Shown: in pieces, positions 1 to 12,549 of the stretch
Numbering within the stretch: position 1 is the stretch's first letter
Layout of the letters: every line of letters begins with the position of its first letter
Notes under the pieces: model-generated
Database searches by the model: none
The model's input: the letters and a program-made list of their open reading frames with translations, nothing else
What the model was told of the DNA's origin: nothing
Made by a program: the position numbers and the translations under genes
Assembly: GCA_002197995.1 (NCBI GenBank)
Contig: NGZR01000009.1
Coordinates: 682,001-746,000 of the forward strand
DNA: 64,000 nucleotides
Direction of reading: 5' to 3'
From: Gaeumannomyces sp. JS-464
Taxonomy: Eukaryota > Ascomycota > Sordariomycetes > Magnaporthales > Magnaporthaceae

Positions 1-85
1 GTGCGCCATCGCTAGAATGCGCGTGGGGGTTCCTCGGGCAGAAAGGACTCAGGATGCTTATAAGAAAAACTCGTCCCTCCCAGGC

Positions 86-1739
86 TCAGCTCCGTGGCGC
101 CTCGCTGTACACCACCCGGCTGTCGTCGCCCTCCTCCCAGTGACCCTTCCCGCCCCGAGCCCAAATCTCCGCGCGCCGCTCCCACGACCTGCGCATCCCC
201 GCGAGGGCGCGCGCCGACGCCGCCGCGCCCGACGGCCGCGCGTATCGCCACGCGTGCTGGGCCGACTTGCGGAGCTTCTCGTCGGGCGCCACGCGCGCGC
301 GCTCCGCGCCGTCCCAGAACCCGCACCCGGCCTCGCGCAGGTGCGCGCCCCGCTGGCCCAGCATGTCGTCGACGTGGCAGGCCTCGGACATGTACGACGG
401 CCGCGGCTCCTGCCGCCGGCCGTTTTGGGTGTCCTCGACACCGTCCCTGCCCGCGGCCGTCCCGTCCACGTCCTCCCACCCACGCGGCCAGGGGGCTCCC
501 GCTGGCGGCGGCACCATGCCGGGGGACACGTGCAGCGACATGACCAGGCAAGCGCTCAGGTAGGACTGCCTGAGCATCACCAGCTTCGCTTCGAGCGTCT
601 CCAGAAACCTGAACTGGATCTGGTCCCAATCCCTGGGCATGTCTATTTCCTCAATGATGCGTTTCCACTCGCCCTCGTCTGTGGTCCTGGACAGGCGGTA
701 AAGAGGAACAAGCCCGCCATTGAGCTGCTCGCTGGGGTGTCAGTGTGCCTTGTCGATCGATCGCGAGACGGAGTCAAGTATGCTCACAAGAAAGCGCCGG
801 TGCGGCACGGCGATGTGATGGCTGACCCAGTCGATCTTGCGGGCGCCCCACTTGACATCGTGTTGCGCGAGCATCTCAAAGTCTGCAAGGACGCCGCCGT
901 GCACTGTCAGCATTTTCAAATTGAAGCGTTGGACAAGCAGGGAGCGACGCACAGTACTGCATTCTCCTCTCCAAAAAGTCGCAAGCGCACGCCAGCTGCT
1001 CATTGACTACCGTCGGCCACTGCCCCAGCAGCAGCGTCTGCGCCAGATGCCTCTGCTCCTTGGTCCAGGGCGCGGTGGCGGCCGGGGGTGCTTCTGGGGC
1101 CATCCTGCGCTGGGCGTCGCGGATGCTGGCGCGGCCCGCCGTGTTGCAGTAGATCTGGTAGCGGTAGAAGGCCCGCTGGATGCGCTGCACCTCGCGCCGC
1201 GTGGGCTCGGGCGCCCCTGCTCCCGCCTCCCCGCCGCTCCAACGGTCCTCGCCGCCGCCGCCATCGCCGTCACCCTCGGTGTAGATTGAGCGAAACAGCG
1301 CCAGCGCCGGGCGGGCCAGGTCCAGCGTGAACTTTTCGACCGCCCTGTGGACCTCGGTCAGGGCCGTCGCCGTCTCGCGAGTCAGGGGCAAGATGCGCCC
1401 GAGTGGGTCGTCGCCGCGGCGAGGGTGCGGCGGCGGCGGGCCATCTGCGGGGGCTTCTTCCAGCACTGCCGGCTCCACTCCGAGGCTGCGCCGCAGCACG
1501 GGCTCGACGCCGTCCCAGTCGCGCGCGCGGCCGGCCTCGAGCGCTGCGACCGCCAGCGGCAGCAGGCGCGGGCCGATGTACCGCTCCAGCACACACCTGA
1601 GGATGTGCTGCCACCGCGACTCGAAGGCGAACCAGAACACCCGGCTGGTCAGGACGGCCGAGAACAGCGTCCCCGGCGAGTCCACGTACTCTAGGATGTC
1701 GAGCGCGACATCGATTGGGAGCGGGCACGGCCGATCCAT
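86..1739 (-). CDS. F-box-like domain protein, three exons, 506 aa
   Basis: Exons are 953-1739, 788-882 and 86-724. The introns, 883-952 (70 bp, GTGCGT donor, GCTGAC branch, TTGCAG acceptor) and 725-787 (63 bp, GTGAGC donor, GAGCAG acceptor), keep the frame exactly, giving 507 codons with stop. The N-terminus after the ATG at 1739 has the layout of an F-box: a Pro/Leu-rich start (PLPIDVALDILEYV), then a helix with SAVLTSRVFWFAFES. In fungi such proteins usually act as substrate adaptors of SCF ubiquitin ligases. The remaining 400 residues are helical, charged and unlike any domain I recognise; many fungal F-box proteins have such lineage-specific C-termini. The substrate is unknown. A long open frame on the opposite strand (17-1006) is a GC-bias shadow. 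The structure is well supported; the F-box assignment rests on the N-terminal pattern only. Confidence 0.75.
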
Positions 1740-2012
1740 CTTGTCGGCCGTTTGCCTGCTGGCGGGTTAGTCTGGAGGAGAGATGGTGTTCCGGTGCAAG
1801 TAAAAGGTCCCGTTGCCGCGAGACATTGGGGGATGCCGAGTCAAAAGACAGGATAGCCTTTTGTACAGCGACATCAGCGGCCGAAAGTCCGGATAAATAA
1901 CCACTCGCGGATGATCAATGACACTGCCAAGGGCCGCGCGTAGACTCGAGCTTACATGGTCCCTCCGCACGTCTCGGCGTTTCGCCGTTGCACCGAGCAC
2001 CACGTGACGGCA

Positions 2013-2797
2013 TCAAGCGCAGGGCCGCCAGCGCATTCCTAACGATAAGCGTCGGCCGTTTAATGCCGTTGGGATGCCAGCGCTCGGGGGGCACCGAGCT
2101 AGCCTCTGAGCCCACATAATGGCGACGACGGTCCGCTCTTTCTCACCCTCAAGCTGCACCGCGACATGCCCAACAGTCCTAAAGCCCTTCCTCCGGTATA
2201 CTTGTTCTCCCATTTCGCTGGACACAACAAAACCCGGCTCCTGGCCCCGCCGCTCCAAGAACACATCGACAAGCTTTGATGCAGCGCCGTTCCCGCGTTC
2301 CTCCCTGGCCGTGACCAGCAGGACTAGTTCCCTCGGCCTCGTGTAGCCCGCAATATGGAGGTCCTTCCGGGTAAGCTCGCCGGGCTTCGCAAGGGCGGCC
2401 CGGCGTGCTTGTGAGCCGCCGACACGTATAAGGCATTCGGCCAAATGCTCGGGGAAATCGCCTTCAAACTCTGGAAAGAATTAGTATAGGGAGGGGGGAA
2501 GTATTTGAGGGGAAAGTAATTCACCATCTGCCCCCTTGCCATCAGTTCGAGAAGGTCTTGTTTGATCCCAGATGGCGACCGAGATCACCTCGCTGTCTTT
2601 CTCGAGACGTAACAGTCGTGATTCTCAAGCAGGCGTCCAAAGAGGAACGCCCACAGCAGAATCATGGATATTCGTGCCTTCTCGTCTTTATCGTAGTACG
2701 GCCACTCATACCGGTATGTGTGGTCGAACGTCAGGTCGTCTACCAACAATTTGGTGACCTCCGGAAGGTCCTTGTCTTGGTAGATTCGGGCGTGCAT
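2013..2797 (-). CDS. GNAT-family N-acetyltransferase, one-base frameshift in exon 1
   Basis: The ATG at 2797 opens MHARIYQDKDLPEVTKLL, a typical GNAT N-terminus. Exon 1 (2525-2797) and exon 2 (2013-2470) are separated by a 54-bp intron (2471-2524, GTGAAT donor, CTAAT branch, CCAG acceptor). Exon 2 carries the acetyl-CoA binding motif A as REERGNGAASKLVDVFLERR and ends with the usual YRRKGFRTVGHV strand-helix. These enzymes transfer acetyl from acetyl-CoA to an amine; the substrate cannot be told. In exon 1 the frame breaks near 2600 after CYVSRK and resumes one base on as DSEVISVAIW. Restoring one A in the AAA run would make the CDS 732 nt (243 aa), so a single deleted base explains everything. 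Family call is strong; gene integrity is open. Confidence 0.7.
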
Positions 2798-4089
2798 TTT
2801 TGCTACCACATTCGAGTTACAGCATCCCAAGTTATCCTGGGACCAGGGGAGTATTTAAGCCGACGAGCTGCTTCCAACCTCAGATATTCTCTGCCCAAGG
2901 GCCCGCAACCTGCCCCCTTGTTGCAGCTTCTAGCATGTCCTTGGGGAAGTTTGTAAGTCACGATGGAAGCTGGACGCGTGGCAGCTCCTGCTGCTGCCAC
3001 AAGCCCTGCGCCAACTGTGCTGGTTGAGATGAGCATGCATGAGACTATGATACCGCATGGATAGTTCCCCTGGACTACACCCTCAAGACCTGCCAGATAG
3101 AGGCAGCTCATCCTTTGGACATTCCAATTGGCCGTAGCCCCTCAACCTTCGTCTGCATGTGAGGCTTGGGAACGTCAAAGCGCTTTTATTTTGAGAGGAG
3201 GGGGCTGCATATGGCGGACGAAAAACCAAGCCTTAGGAGCAATTCTACCGCTATCACCTGCCACAAAATACCTTGCAGAGGCGGTGTGACCCTGGGCAAG
3301 CGCACCGCTGATGTTGAAGCCTGGCCGACGTGCTTCCAGACCCACAGCACCCAGCCCAAAAAGTGGCCTGTACAGGTGCCAGTCAACCGCATACTATTTT
3401 GATTGTTTTGCCCGCTAACATGTCTGCAAGGGGTGTGAAGGTCCCCTCGATCAGCTGCCGGTCCAGCATTACGAAATTAAGCAAGAATGCTACTCTGCCC
3501 ACCCGCCAGGCGTGGGTGTAGCACCTAGGTATGTGAAGAAGCCCCCGGCCACCGAGAAAACGACTCATCTCGTCAGGGATGAAGGCCTAGGGAAGCCAGA
3601 AGGAACTTGGAAGCTAGCTAACATTCCGTCCCGCTGATTTGCCGAACCGGCAGACGTAGGCTGTATGTACATATTGTGGCAGTGGAATCTGTAACACTGG
3701 GTCCAGTCCTTCGTGTGGTATTTTCGACGCTTTCCAGTATGGGCAGCCGCCCGTAAACGGGATGGCGGCACACAACGAGAGGTTTTGTTTTCAAGGGCAA
3801 TACGAGAGTCCTTGCAGCAAGGTGCTCGAGTGGCAAGCAATGGACCACCAGATATGCCCGTTGTTCCGGCATATTATCCACCTGGGCTTTGTATTACTGC
3901 CAGACCTGGAGCTCCCTCGACCCAGGCTGAACATAAAGGGATTGTGGTTGAAACCATTATCATCAATAGGTTCCGGCCATTCTACGGCCACACAGCGCAG
4001 CACACCACTTTTTTACCCTGCAGAGCTCCCATACGCCTGTGACACCGAAGACAGAAACCGTGCCGTCGCGCCGAACGAGCAAGACACCC
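2798..4089. other. Intergenic, no recognisable gene
   Basis: Short open frames occur on both strands but none has a recognisable domain, a supported start or a spliceable partner. A minus-strand frame at 3383-3568 has a moderately protein-like hydrophobic stretch (FLLNFVMLDRQLIEG) that could be an old gene relic, but nothing around it extends the match. Confidence 0.4.
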
Positions 4090-5392
4090 ATGGCTGCCAC
4101 CCCAGAGAGCCCCCAGGGCGATGACGAGAGGCCTAGACAAATCTGGCAGGCGCTGCATCCCGACGTCCGCCCCCGGCTCGATGCGCAGTACGTGGAGCTG
4201 CACGACGGCATTTTGCAGTACATCCAGCCCGACAACGAAAAGCCGTGGGGCTCCTCTATCCGCCAGGCTTCGCCCGCCGTCTCGACCGGACTCGGCCCGG
4301 TGCCCGTCGCTCGCCAACTTCAAGATCCGGGCGTACATTCCGCAACAGCGGACTTGGGTCGCCCTAATGCAGGCTGGCCCGTCTTTATATGGTTCCACGG
4401 CGGTGGATTTGCACTCGGGAACCTTGAGAGTGATCAGGACCTGCTGACCCGGGTCAATCGGGGTGGGCCTCCCTTCCTTTTTTTCCTTCTCTCTATCTCT
4501 CTCTCCCTCGTCCTAGAAAAGCAGATGCTAACAGCCACCAAAACAGACGCCCACTGCGTCTCTTGCGCCGTCGGCTACCGCCTACCGCCGAGCATAGACA
4601 CCCCGCGGCCGTCGAAGATTGCAAAGAGGCGGTACGCTGGCTTCTCTCGCCCGGCGGCGGCGTGGTGCGCCTGGGCCTCGACCCTTCCCGGGTCGCCATA
4701 GGCGGCGCGTCGGCCGGCGGCCTTCTTTCCACTGCGACCTGCCTCCACTGGGCCTCGGATGGTGACCCTGCCGGAACAAGACCGCTGCTTCAGATACTCG
4801 TCGTCCCAGTCGTGGACAACATCGCCATTCCGAGCTCGGGGCGTTGGTTGCGGAATGGATCCAAAGCACCGTGGCTGGCCCCCAGCCGTATGCTCCGGTT
4901 TCGGGAGATGTGGCTAAAAAACGAGGCCGACGCCCTGAATTGGAACGCGAGCATCGACCGCGCCCCCGCCGAGCTCCTGGCCCAGTCGCCGCCCACCTTC
5001 ATCCCCATTGCCGAGCTGGATCTGCTGGCACCTGAGGGCGAGGACTTTGCCAGAAAGATGGAGGCAGCCGGCATCGAGGTCGAGAAGAAGGTGTTCAAGG
5101 GCTGCACCCATCCCCTGCTGACCTATTCTGGTATGTCTATCCTTTTCCTTTCCTCCTCCTTTAAGGCTCTTCTGGCTGACACTACGGATTGTAGGGTATG
5201 TTCAGGCGTCTCGCTATAACTTCCTATCCCCGCCCTTTCTTACAAGCCTCGGGCATGCTTTGCCCTCGTTTTGCAACCTTCCCCCCCTAATCCATACGAT
5301 TCACGCCACCTCATTATTGCAGCCGCATGGACAAAGGCAAAGAGCTCCTTTATGATTGCGTCAACCGTGTAAAGCGCGATTTTGCATCCTGA
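4090..5392 (+). pseudogene. Alpha/beta-hydrolase of the HSL/esterase-lipase type, frame broken at three places
   Basis: The ATG at 4090 starts MAATPESPQGDDERPRQIW. Exons are 4090-4462, 4547-5130, 5195-5207 (13 nt) and 5323-5392; introns of 84, 64 and 115 bp have plausible donors and acceptors, and the last exon ends MDKGKELLYDCVNRVKRDFAS before TGA. Family hallmarks are intact: the oxyanion-hole motif HGGGF, the nucleophile elbow GGASAGG, the acidic residue in ELDLLAPEGEDF and the final His in GCTHPLL. HSL-type hydrolases cleave small esters or lactones. The frame shifts near 4310 (to the frame reading ANFKIRAYIP), back near 4360, and again near 4590 between VGYRLP and EHRHPAAVED. Correcting the three gives 347 codons. 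The surviving catalytic residues suggest either very recent decay or sequence errors. Confidence 0.65.
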
Positions 5393-8300
5393 GATAATAT
5401 CACGTGCGTCCAGTCAGAGGGCTACCGCTGAGAAATGTGCTACTTTTAAGCGCGGTAGTTTACCTGCAGCAGCCCACCGCCCAATGGTTCACGTTGCGAG
5501 TGTGCTTGGAGGCAGATATCCCCAAGCCTTGACTGTATCCTGAAAGTACAGTGCCGTTGGACCTCAGGGGCCCGAATAGGAAGAGGTTCCCAAAATTTAG
5601 CTTTGATCTATCCCCGTTAAAAATATTTTCTAGGTCGAGAGAAAGGGTCTACAGTACAAGTTCTAACCCCTTAAAGGGATCAGGCGTGGGTACAGGTACA
5701 CAGACACGGCGTGTTAGTACCACCCATACCTTGCTGTCACGCACAGCCCGAGCGTGTGGAGGAGGGGGTTGCGATCTACAGAAGGCTGGTGGGTGCAATC
5801 ACCACCGTCCGCTGGAAACTGGGCCCCAGTCTGAGGCTCTGTGGCTAACCCCACAGAGAATGCGCCGTGCTTGCGAGGCCAGGGTACGAGCAGAGTGCGC
5901 CTGCTATAAAGATAGCAATTCACTCCTGAGTTCGACTTAAACCATTTGGACTCTAATGCTCTTACACCGTGCCCGGGCTTGTCGTGCGTCCAGAGCCGGC
6001 CATCGTCTTCGCGTCCCCCTCCCGCCGCGCTCTGGCTGCCACTTCGCCTACACGCAGGAACCTCCTCGCGGTGGTTTGGCCTCCCCCTGAGTAGCGTGTA
6101 AAAAGGGTAGCAGGGCGTCGGGGTGAGGACCCGACAGTGCATAAACCAGGACAGGAAACAAGATACGGTACAGAATACAAAAAAAAAAAAAAAAGAAGAC
6201 TGACAGCACGGGCCAATTAGCGTGTCGAAGAGCAGATTCAATTTGGGCACCGTGAGTCGCGACGGCAAGTCCACCCCTAATTTGGGTGGGAAAATGTCCT
6301 GAAAAGCGCCCAGTCGCAGGGAAAACGTCAAGCCGCTGCACCGCACTTGATCGCCAGAGAGCCAATTCAGTGCACGGCGTTTTGAGCCCGCACAAGTGGG
6401 TGAATTGAGAGATGTCGCGTATCTCGCCCTCCCGACTCTTCGAGCATCGTATCGCTTCTTGGATTGAGCTTTTGCCCGAACGCTGAGACCCCCGATCGAG
6501 CGCCGCAGAAGCCCAGCTACCAGTAGACGTGCGCTAATGCCTGCCGTGGTGTTGAATTGTCATGGGTCCCCACCTCCCGCATCGTGCCGCAATGGCTGCC
6601 AGCTATGCCGGGCTTCCCGTTTGCACAGCCGTCGTCGTGGTCCAACCTGTCCGCGGCGGCCGATGCTCCGACCGATGCAGACTCGCAAGCCACCTCCTCA
6701 ACGTATACCACTGGCGGCAAATTCGCCTTTGTTCTGGCGCTGGACAACTTGGCCAACGAAATTAGGCCCAACAACCAGCGCCCCGACAATGCCACTCTCG
6801 CAGCCAGGGTAAACGACCCGGTCTACGCGCAGCCTCTGGGCATGGATACCATCAACCAGACCCTTTACTTTCCTTTGAAAAAGAAGCCCCATCGGCGTTA
6901 ATATCGAAACCAGGGTTTCCAACGACCTGGAACAAGGCCGTATACAACTGGCAATTTGGGCCTCGGTGTGGCACGCCCGCATGCGCCCCATCTGTGGCGA
7001 CCGCCGCATCGTTACGCTGCCCCTTCTCCTCGCCGGAGAGCATCATTGTAGCCCGTATTTCACGTGCGATCGGGAAGCTAGCCTCGAGGTCGTCGGGCCC
7101 TTCGACGCAGGAAACACCCAATCTTTGGTCGCATTATACGCGCTCCTTGCTGTCCTGCGCAAGATGGTGTTCTGGATGGATTGGCTCTTTAAACATTGGA
7201 TGATGGATGTCCTAGGCGTGGAGAAATGGCAGGCAGATGGGCGAGACGGACGCCAACACTCGAAGAATGGGGTAGAGCAAGCAGGTATCACAAGAAGTCA
7301 GGCCCCGAGATATTTTCTCATGAACCGACGCATCATCAAGGCCATTTATTCTCTCCTCGAGACTTCCCGCACTCGGAGGCCATTTTCATGCCATCTGACG
7401 TCGGCTCTCATTGGAGCCATTTTTTGCCCTCCGCCACGACATTGACTTATGATGGAGGCCATTTTCCAATCCCGATTTCAGCCCAAAACCAGTAGCGTAT
7501 AAATCACAGATGATTTCCCCTGATCATTTTATTCCACCTTCCGTTCACGTAGACGGTGTCGTTTAATCAGAGTGGACAACAGCAACATTGCCGGTAAAAG
7601 AAACGAGGCCATTGACCTTGCCGCAGCTGGGTTGATGCCATCAAGCCTCACACCCCGACGAGAGACAGAAGAAACAAAACATCCGTCAGTCCCCCGAAAA
7701 CCATAAAAGCGGCTTCCCACCCTGCCATACCCCAGCTGACAGATGCCAGGTGCCAGTTTTCGAACCAGGGCAGCCCAGACGACCGACCGCAGCGCAGACC
7801 CGATGTCTGAGCACCCCGAATCCACGCCGGCGGACCTCCGCGCCGGCCGGCACGGCCCGCCCGAGACCCAGCCGGGCGACGCAGGGGCCGTCCGGCACAC
7901 AATGGCTCGCTGGCTGTCTCAACCAACAGCACAGGACCCCTGGTCTCCGCAACGCGTCGCAGCGGGAGGCCACGGCCCAGGCCGGTTTTCGCAAGCTCAG
8001 CGGTCCCTGCTTCAGGACGCGGGGCGCGGACCTGGAGCACCCGGGCGACGGAAGGCAGCACGCGGTGCTGAGGGAGGCGGGGGTTGGGCGGCGGCTCTTC
8101 ACAGACGATATCACGGCTTGGAGACAGGTGCTTGCGGAGGAAAATCAAACGCTTCGCATTCCTTTTCCTATTGGACGTCTCCTTCTCCCTCCGGGGCCAC
8201 CCTTTGTACCAAATCCGTCCAATGGCCTATCATTATGTATGTATGTACACCTAGTATTCATCTGTACCCATTGCACAAGGTCGGCCTGACAGTCGCATGT

Positions 8301-8977
8301 ACTGCCTGGGTACCTACCTATTGTTGGAATCCAAGGGTACTGAAAGTCAAATCTCGGTCTGGGGAGGGGTCCGGGCGCCTGTAGCTGACCCCTACCCCTT
8401 CTTGTCAGGATGCCGGCAGTTGGAACAGACCGGTCTCGTGATGGGGAGGAGGAGCCGCCAGGACGGTAGATCGACGAGAGAAGACGCGTATTGTCTGTGC
8501 AAGCACGCAGGGACCGGACGAAAGAACAATGCGTTTTGTTCATTGGATAGGTACCCGATGTGTCCTTGGCGGGACCTGACACGCCACGGGCCAACTTTCT
8601 TCGCCTGGGTGTACCCTGCCACGGCCACATGGTTGTGATACCTTACCATTGGACGGCGTGGCCAAGCCCCGATCAACGAGTAGCCATTTTATCAGCGACA
8701 CTGCTCATCAACATGGCGGGAAACTTGATGCTACACAACACACAGAAAGTCTTGGATTGAGCACATGCGGATGTGACTAGATAGTTATATGTATAAAGGG
8801 TTCAGGGCATCAACGCGTCTAAGGGTATGTGTACAGGGCGAAGAGAACGCTCAGTCGGCCACCAAATGAGATTAAACAGGCAAAAGTCCGCACATACTTC
8901 GCTCGCAAGGCGCTAACAAAAGGGTCACAAACAGCAAGCGCAAGGGGGGAAGAGGAAAAACTGGTAGCAGTCTCTGC
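5393..8977. other. Long intergenic stretch with possible gene relics
   Basis: No complete gene was found. At 6557-6901 (+) a frame of 114 codons looks protein-like (KFAFVLALDNLANEIRP, then DPVYAQPLGMDTINQTLYF), and a shifted frame carries on from about 6900 to 7190. Together they could be a decayed gene, but I do not recognise the family. At 8040-8160 (+) a short frame (RRLFTDDITAWRQVLAEEN) is also protein-like and isolated. A run of 14-15 A lies at about 6180. The rest, including 5393-6500 and 8170-8930, shows nothing I can assign. Confidence 0.3.
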
Positions 8978-10878
8978 TTAGCGCTTGGCCGCGGCGATGA
9001 TCTTGGCCGCGGCGATGATCTTGGCCGCGGCGACCTCGGCGATGCCGTAGGCGGCGGTCTGGATGTGGCCCGAGGGTATGATGGGGATGATGCTGTTGTC
9101 GACGACGCGCAAGTTGGTGGTGCCGTAGACGCGCAGGTCGGCGTCGACGACGCCGCCGTCCTTGCGGGGCAGCATGGCAGAGGTGCCCGAGGGGTGGTAG
9201 AAGCTGTTCATGGCCTTGCGGATAAACTCCCTCCACTGCTCGTCCGACTCGACGGCCGGGCCGGGCTCGGTCTCGGCCTTGATGGTCGAGGCCAGGGGCT
9301 CGGTGGCGGCGATGCGGCGGGCCAGCTTGGCGCCCGCGATCAGGCCGCGGATGTCGTACTCGTTGTTGAGGTACTTGGGGTCGATGACGGGCTTGCCGCG
9401 GGGGTCTTTGGGGTTGATGTGGACGCTGCCGCGCGAGAAGGGGTGCATGACGGTGGTGAAGATCGTGATGTACTTGCCGCCCTTGTAGCCGAAGGCGCCG
9501 ACGTAGTTGGGGTCCAGGATATACTCGACCGACGACACGCGCGAGTTCTCGAGGTACTCGAGCTTCTTCTTGTCGACGACGTGGTCGCGGGCCGAGGCGG
9601 CGGCGGCGGCCTTCATCTCGTCGGCGATGCCGAGCTGCTCCCAGGTCAGGAAGCCGTAAGCCTTGGTGGTGTACTCGTACAGCGAGCGCTCGCCCGACTT
9701 CCACTTCTGCAGCTCGCCGGTGGCGTTCTTGCCGGTGGCGTCGAAGATGAGGTTGTCGAACGAGTCGACGCCGTCCTTGAGCTCGTAGATGTTGGACACG
9801 CGGATGTGGTCCTGGTAGTTCTCACCGACGCCGGGAAGGTCGATCAGGGGGGCGACGCCGGCAGCCTTGAGGACATCGGGCTGGCCGATGCCCGAGAGCT
9901 CGAGCAGGCCCGGGCTCTGGACAGCACCAGCCGAGACGATGACCTCACGGGTGGCCTTGATGATCTTGCCGTTGGGCAGGGTGATGCCGCTGGCCTTGTA
10001 CGTGCTGGCCTTGCAGCCGACCAGGTTGACCTTCTCGACCTGGGTGTTGGTGATGACCTCCAGGTTGGGGCCGGCGAGGGGCAGGTAGCTGTTGGCCGCG
10101 TACGAGCGCGTCCTCTTCTCGCTGTTGATGTTGGTGGGCTGGTATGTCATGCCGATGTTGTCGCCGCCCATGCTCTGGCGCTCCGTGACCTTGAGGCCGG
10201 CATTGGCAGAGGTGGGGGTCCACATGTCGACGACGGGGTAGCTGACGGGGTTGTACATGTTGCGGATGGGTCCGCTGCGGCCGTGGATGTCGTTGTCGAC
10301 GCCGGTGAAGTTCTCGGACCGGGTCATGCCGTCGATCATGGCGTTCCAACCCCAGCCGGGGTTGCCGAACTGGGCCCAGGCGTCATACTCGGGGGCGGAC
10401 GCACGGTCGTAGCACAGGTAGTTCATGGCGGACGAGCCGCCGAGGACCTTGCCGCGGTTGACGCTGATGGAGCGGCCCTGCAGGTTGTCCTGCCCGACGG
10501 TGGTGAAGTTCCAGTCGAGGGTGGTTCCCAGGATGGCACCGCGCATGCCAGGGACGTTGATCCTCAGGTCGTCGAGGGCGGAAGGGCCGGCCTCGACGAG
10601 GAGGATGCTGGCATCGGGAAGACCCTGGCTCAGACGCGTGGCGAGGGCCGTACCGGCAGTACCGCCACCCACGACAATCTGTTTGGGGAGCAAGGGCGTT
10701 AGCAAGGCTGACGTGTCAAGGCACCTCAGATTCCACACCAGCGCAGCAAGCGCGGCAAGGGGGTGGCCATGACAGGGGGACGAGGGTGATGACTTACGTA
10801 GTCGTAGGACTGCTGCTTTTGCGCGCAGGCGACGGCAGCAAAGGCCGCGAGGGCCATACCGGACTGGAAGAACTTCAT
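8978..10878 (-). CDS. Secreted GMC oxidoreductase (glucose-methanol-choline family), 593 aa
   Basis: Exon 1 (10798-10878) encodes the signal peptide MKFFQSGMALAAFAAVACAQ. A 119-bp intron (10679-10797, GTAAGT donor, GCTAAC branch, ACAG acceptor) joins it in phase 0 to exon 2 (8978-10678), giving SYDY|IVVGGGTAG, the FAD-binding dinucleotide motif. Further family signatures are GKVLGGSSAMNY (GMC signature 1), REVIVSAGAVQSPGLLELSGIG (signature 2, with its SPxLLxLSGIG core) and the C-terminal pair YHPSGTSAM and SGHIQTAAYGIAE, which supply the active-site His residues. The length is usual for CAZy AA3_2-type enzymes, which oxidise alcohols, sugars or aryl alcohols and reduce O2 or quinones; the substrate cannot be told. 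The gene is intact. Oddly the C-terminus is extended by a KIIAAA repeat, annotated separately. Confidence 0.9.
8984..9034 (-). repeat. 18-bp tandem repeat extending the GMC oxidoreductase C-terminus
   Basis: The unit CTTGGCCGCGGCGATGAT occurs twice in full and once nearly so. In frame it adds repeated AAAKII hexapeptides just before the stop codon, after the usual family end at GIAEVAA. It looks like replication slippage in coding DNA and may vary in number between strains. Confidence 0.8.
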
Positions 10879-12370
10879 TGTTGCTGCTGGTGGCTGGGAA
10901 TAGTAAAAGAGTGACGATTTAGCCGATGGTGCGAGCGACGGTGAGGCAGGAGGAACATGGTGAGGGCCGTGACGGACGGGAATAGTGTAGTTATAGCCCG
11001 CCACGAGGGCCGTCGCCCAGGCCACGCGCCGCGTGGTGGGCCGGCCTGGCCGCGTGCCGGAGCTTCTGCCGAAGGGAAAGGAAGCAGGCTGGCCTTCTCT
11101 TGCATGCAGGCCGGGGGATTGGGTTGGGGCAGACGCTGCCTGCTGGCGCCACAGCCCACACGTCCAGCGGCAGCGCTGGGTGGAGCCCAGCAGACCCGAC
11201 CCCCAGGACCCCGGCGCGTGGCCAATAACGTTCGGAGGTGCAGCTGGAGCCAATGGCCAGGCTCCTATTGACCCGGGTAGTGCTCCCCAAAAACTGAAAT
11301 TGCCCAAGCTCGAGAAGGAAGGGGCGCATGCTACCAAGCAGCACGCAATCAAACAAAACAGCCAGATTGGCATCAATAATGCTCCATGTCAGGGGCCCGG
11401 CAGCCTGTCGCAGAGTCGCTGTGGTGCGGGTGGATTGATTCAAAACAAGAGCCTGCCGGGGCTGGAATCAGGGCCCTGTATCACGGAGAAGGGGATTATG
11501 TTAGAGAGGCTGGAAGGAGTCACAGGAATGCGCGGCGCCGCCGCGCTAGCAGAAAGACGACGCCGCGGGCCCACGAGTCGACAAGCAGACGCAAGTCCAG
11601 CATGCCGAGTGGAGGCAAGGGAAGATTAGTGTCAATGCTAGCGTGGCACTGCCGCGAACAGAGCCGTTCTAGAAGCCTTCCTCAGCTTCCCCTCACCTTC
11701 AGAAGAACGGCCGAACAAGAGAGGGCGCGTCCCCTCACCCGAAGCATCGGGCAGGACATCAAGATCACATTACGGCGTGCGTGTGTGCCCCACCCAGCGC
11801 AGACGGCACACAGGGTACATGAGTAAGTGGGCCAGCTTGTTGGTGGACGGAGCGTCTCCCCGGAATGGGGAAACACAGCGAGTGGACGATTCTGCTCCAC
11901 ACCAGGCTGGGAGGGGAAGAGGATGGAGAGGAGCAAGACGGAGGACGGAGGCCAGGGCCGGCGGCACACGTCGCCCAGCTCCTGTGCCCGTAGGCGGCCG
12001 GTGCTTTTGGACGTGCAGCCCCAGAAAAGGCACTCGGGGCAACGATAGGGCTCAACAACTGTCCGGGAGGGCGCGGATGGGCTCGAGAGCGAAACCCCGC
12101 CGAAAGCGCAGAGAGATCGCGTGGATGAATGGAGCGCGGCTGGTATTAGGCGGGCTTGAGACGCACGCTCGTGCAGGTGCAGTCCGCCGTAACGGCGCGG
12201 TGCAAAGGTCCCGCTCGTGCAGCAATGCATGATCAGGCAGGTGTCCAATATTGTGTGAGACTGGCCCAGCCACTGCTCGGCTTCCTCGACAGAACAACTG
12301 TCCATGTCAAAGGGAATGGGGGGTCCATGGGCCCCATACAATAGCAGCGCGAAATAGGGGCTCGTCGGTA
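10879..12370. other. Upstream region of the GMC gene, no other gene seen
   Basis: About 1.5 kb between the GMC start codon and the Tc1/mariner element. It contains several GC-rich overlapping frames on both strands with no domain, signal peptide or consistent splice structure. It presumably includes the GMC promoter; no specific binding site is claimed. Confidence 0.4.
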
Positions 12371-12549
12371 CAGGGTCACAGGGATAATAAACGTTAAATT
12401 TTGTGGGTCTTTCCTAATTAGGCCACGTATTCAGCTACATTTTTTCCCATAGAAAAACCTATCAAATCAATGTATCTCTACCCACGAGCCCATTCGCATA
12501 AACGCCGTGGAACCCAATAGAATTCCACCGTTTGAGACCCCGGCCCGGC

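Noticed and set aside
17..1006. 329-codon open frame on the + strand
   Set aside because: It lies antisense to the F-box gene, whose three-exon model closes exactly in frame; composition is typical of a GC-bias shadow.
7648..8148. Minus-strand frames with a hydrophobic end (VFGGLTDVLFLLSLVGV)
   Set aside because: No family, no matching start or exon, and frames on both strands overlap; too weak to call a gene.
9065..10702. 545-codon open frame on the + strand
   Set aside because: Antisense to the GMC oxidoreductase; the low-complexity Val/Asp/Gly-rich translation mirrors the codon bias of the real gene.
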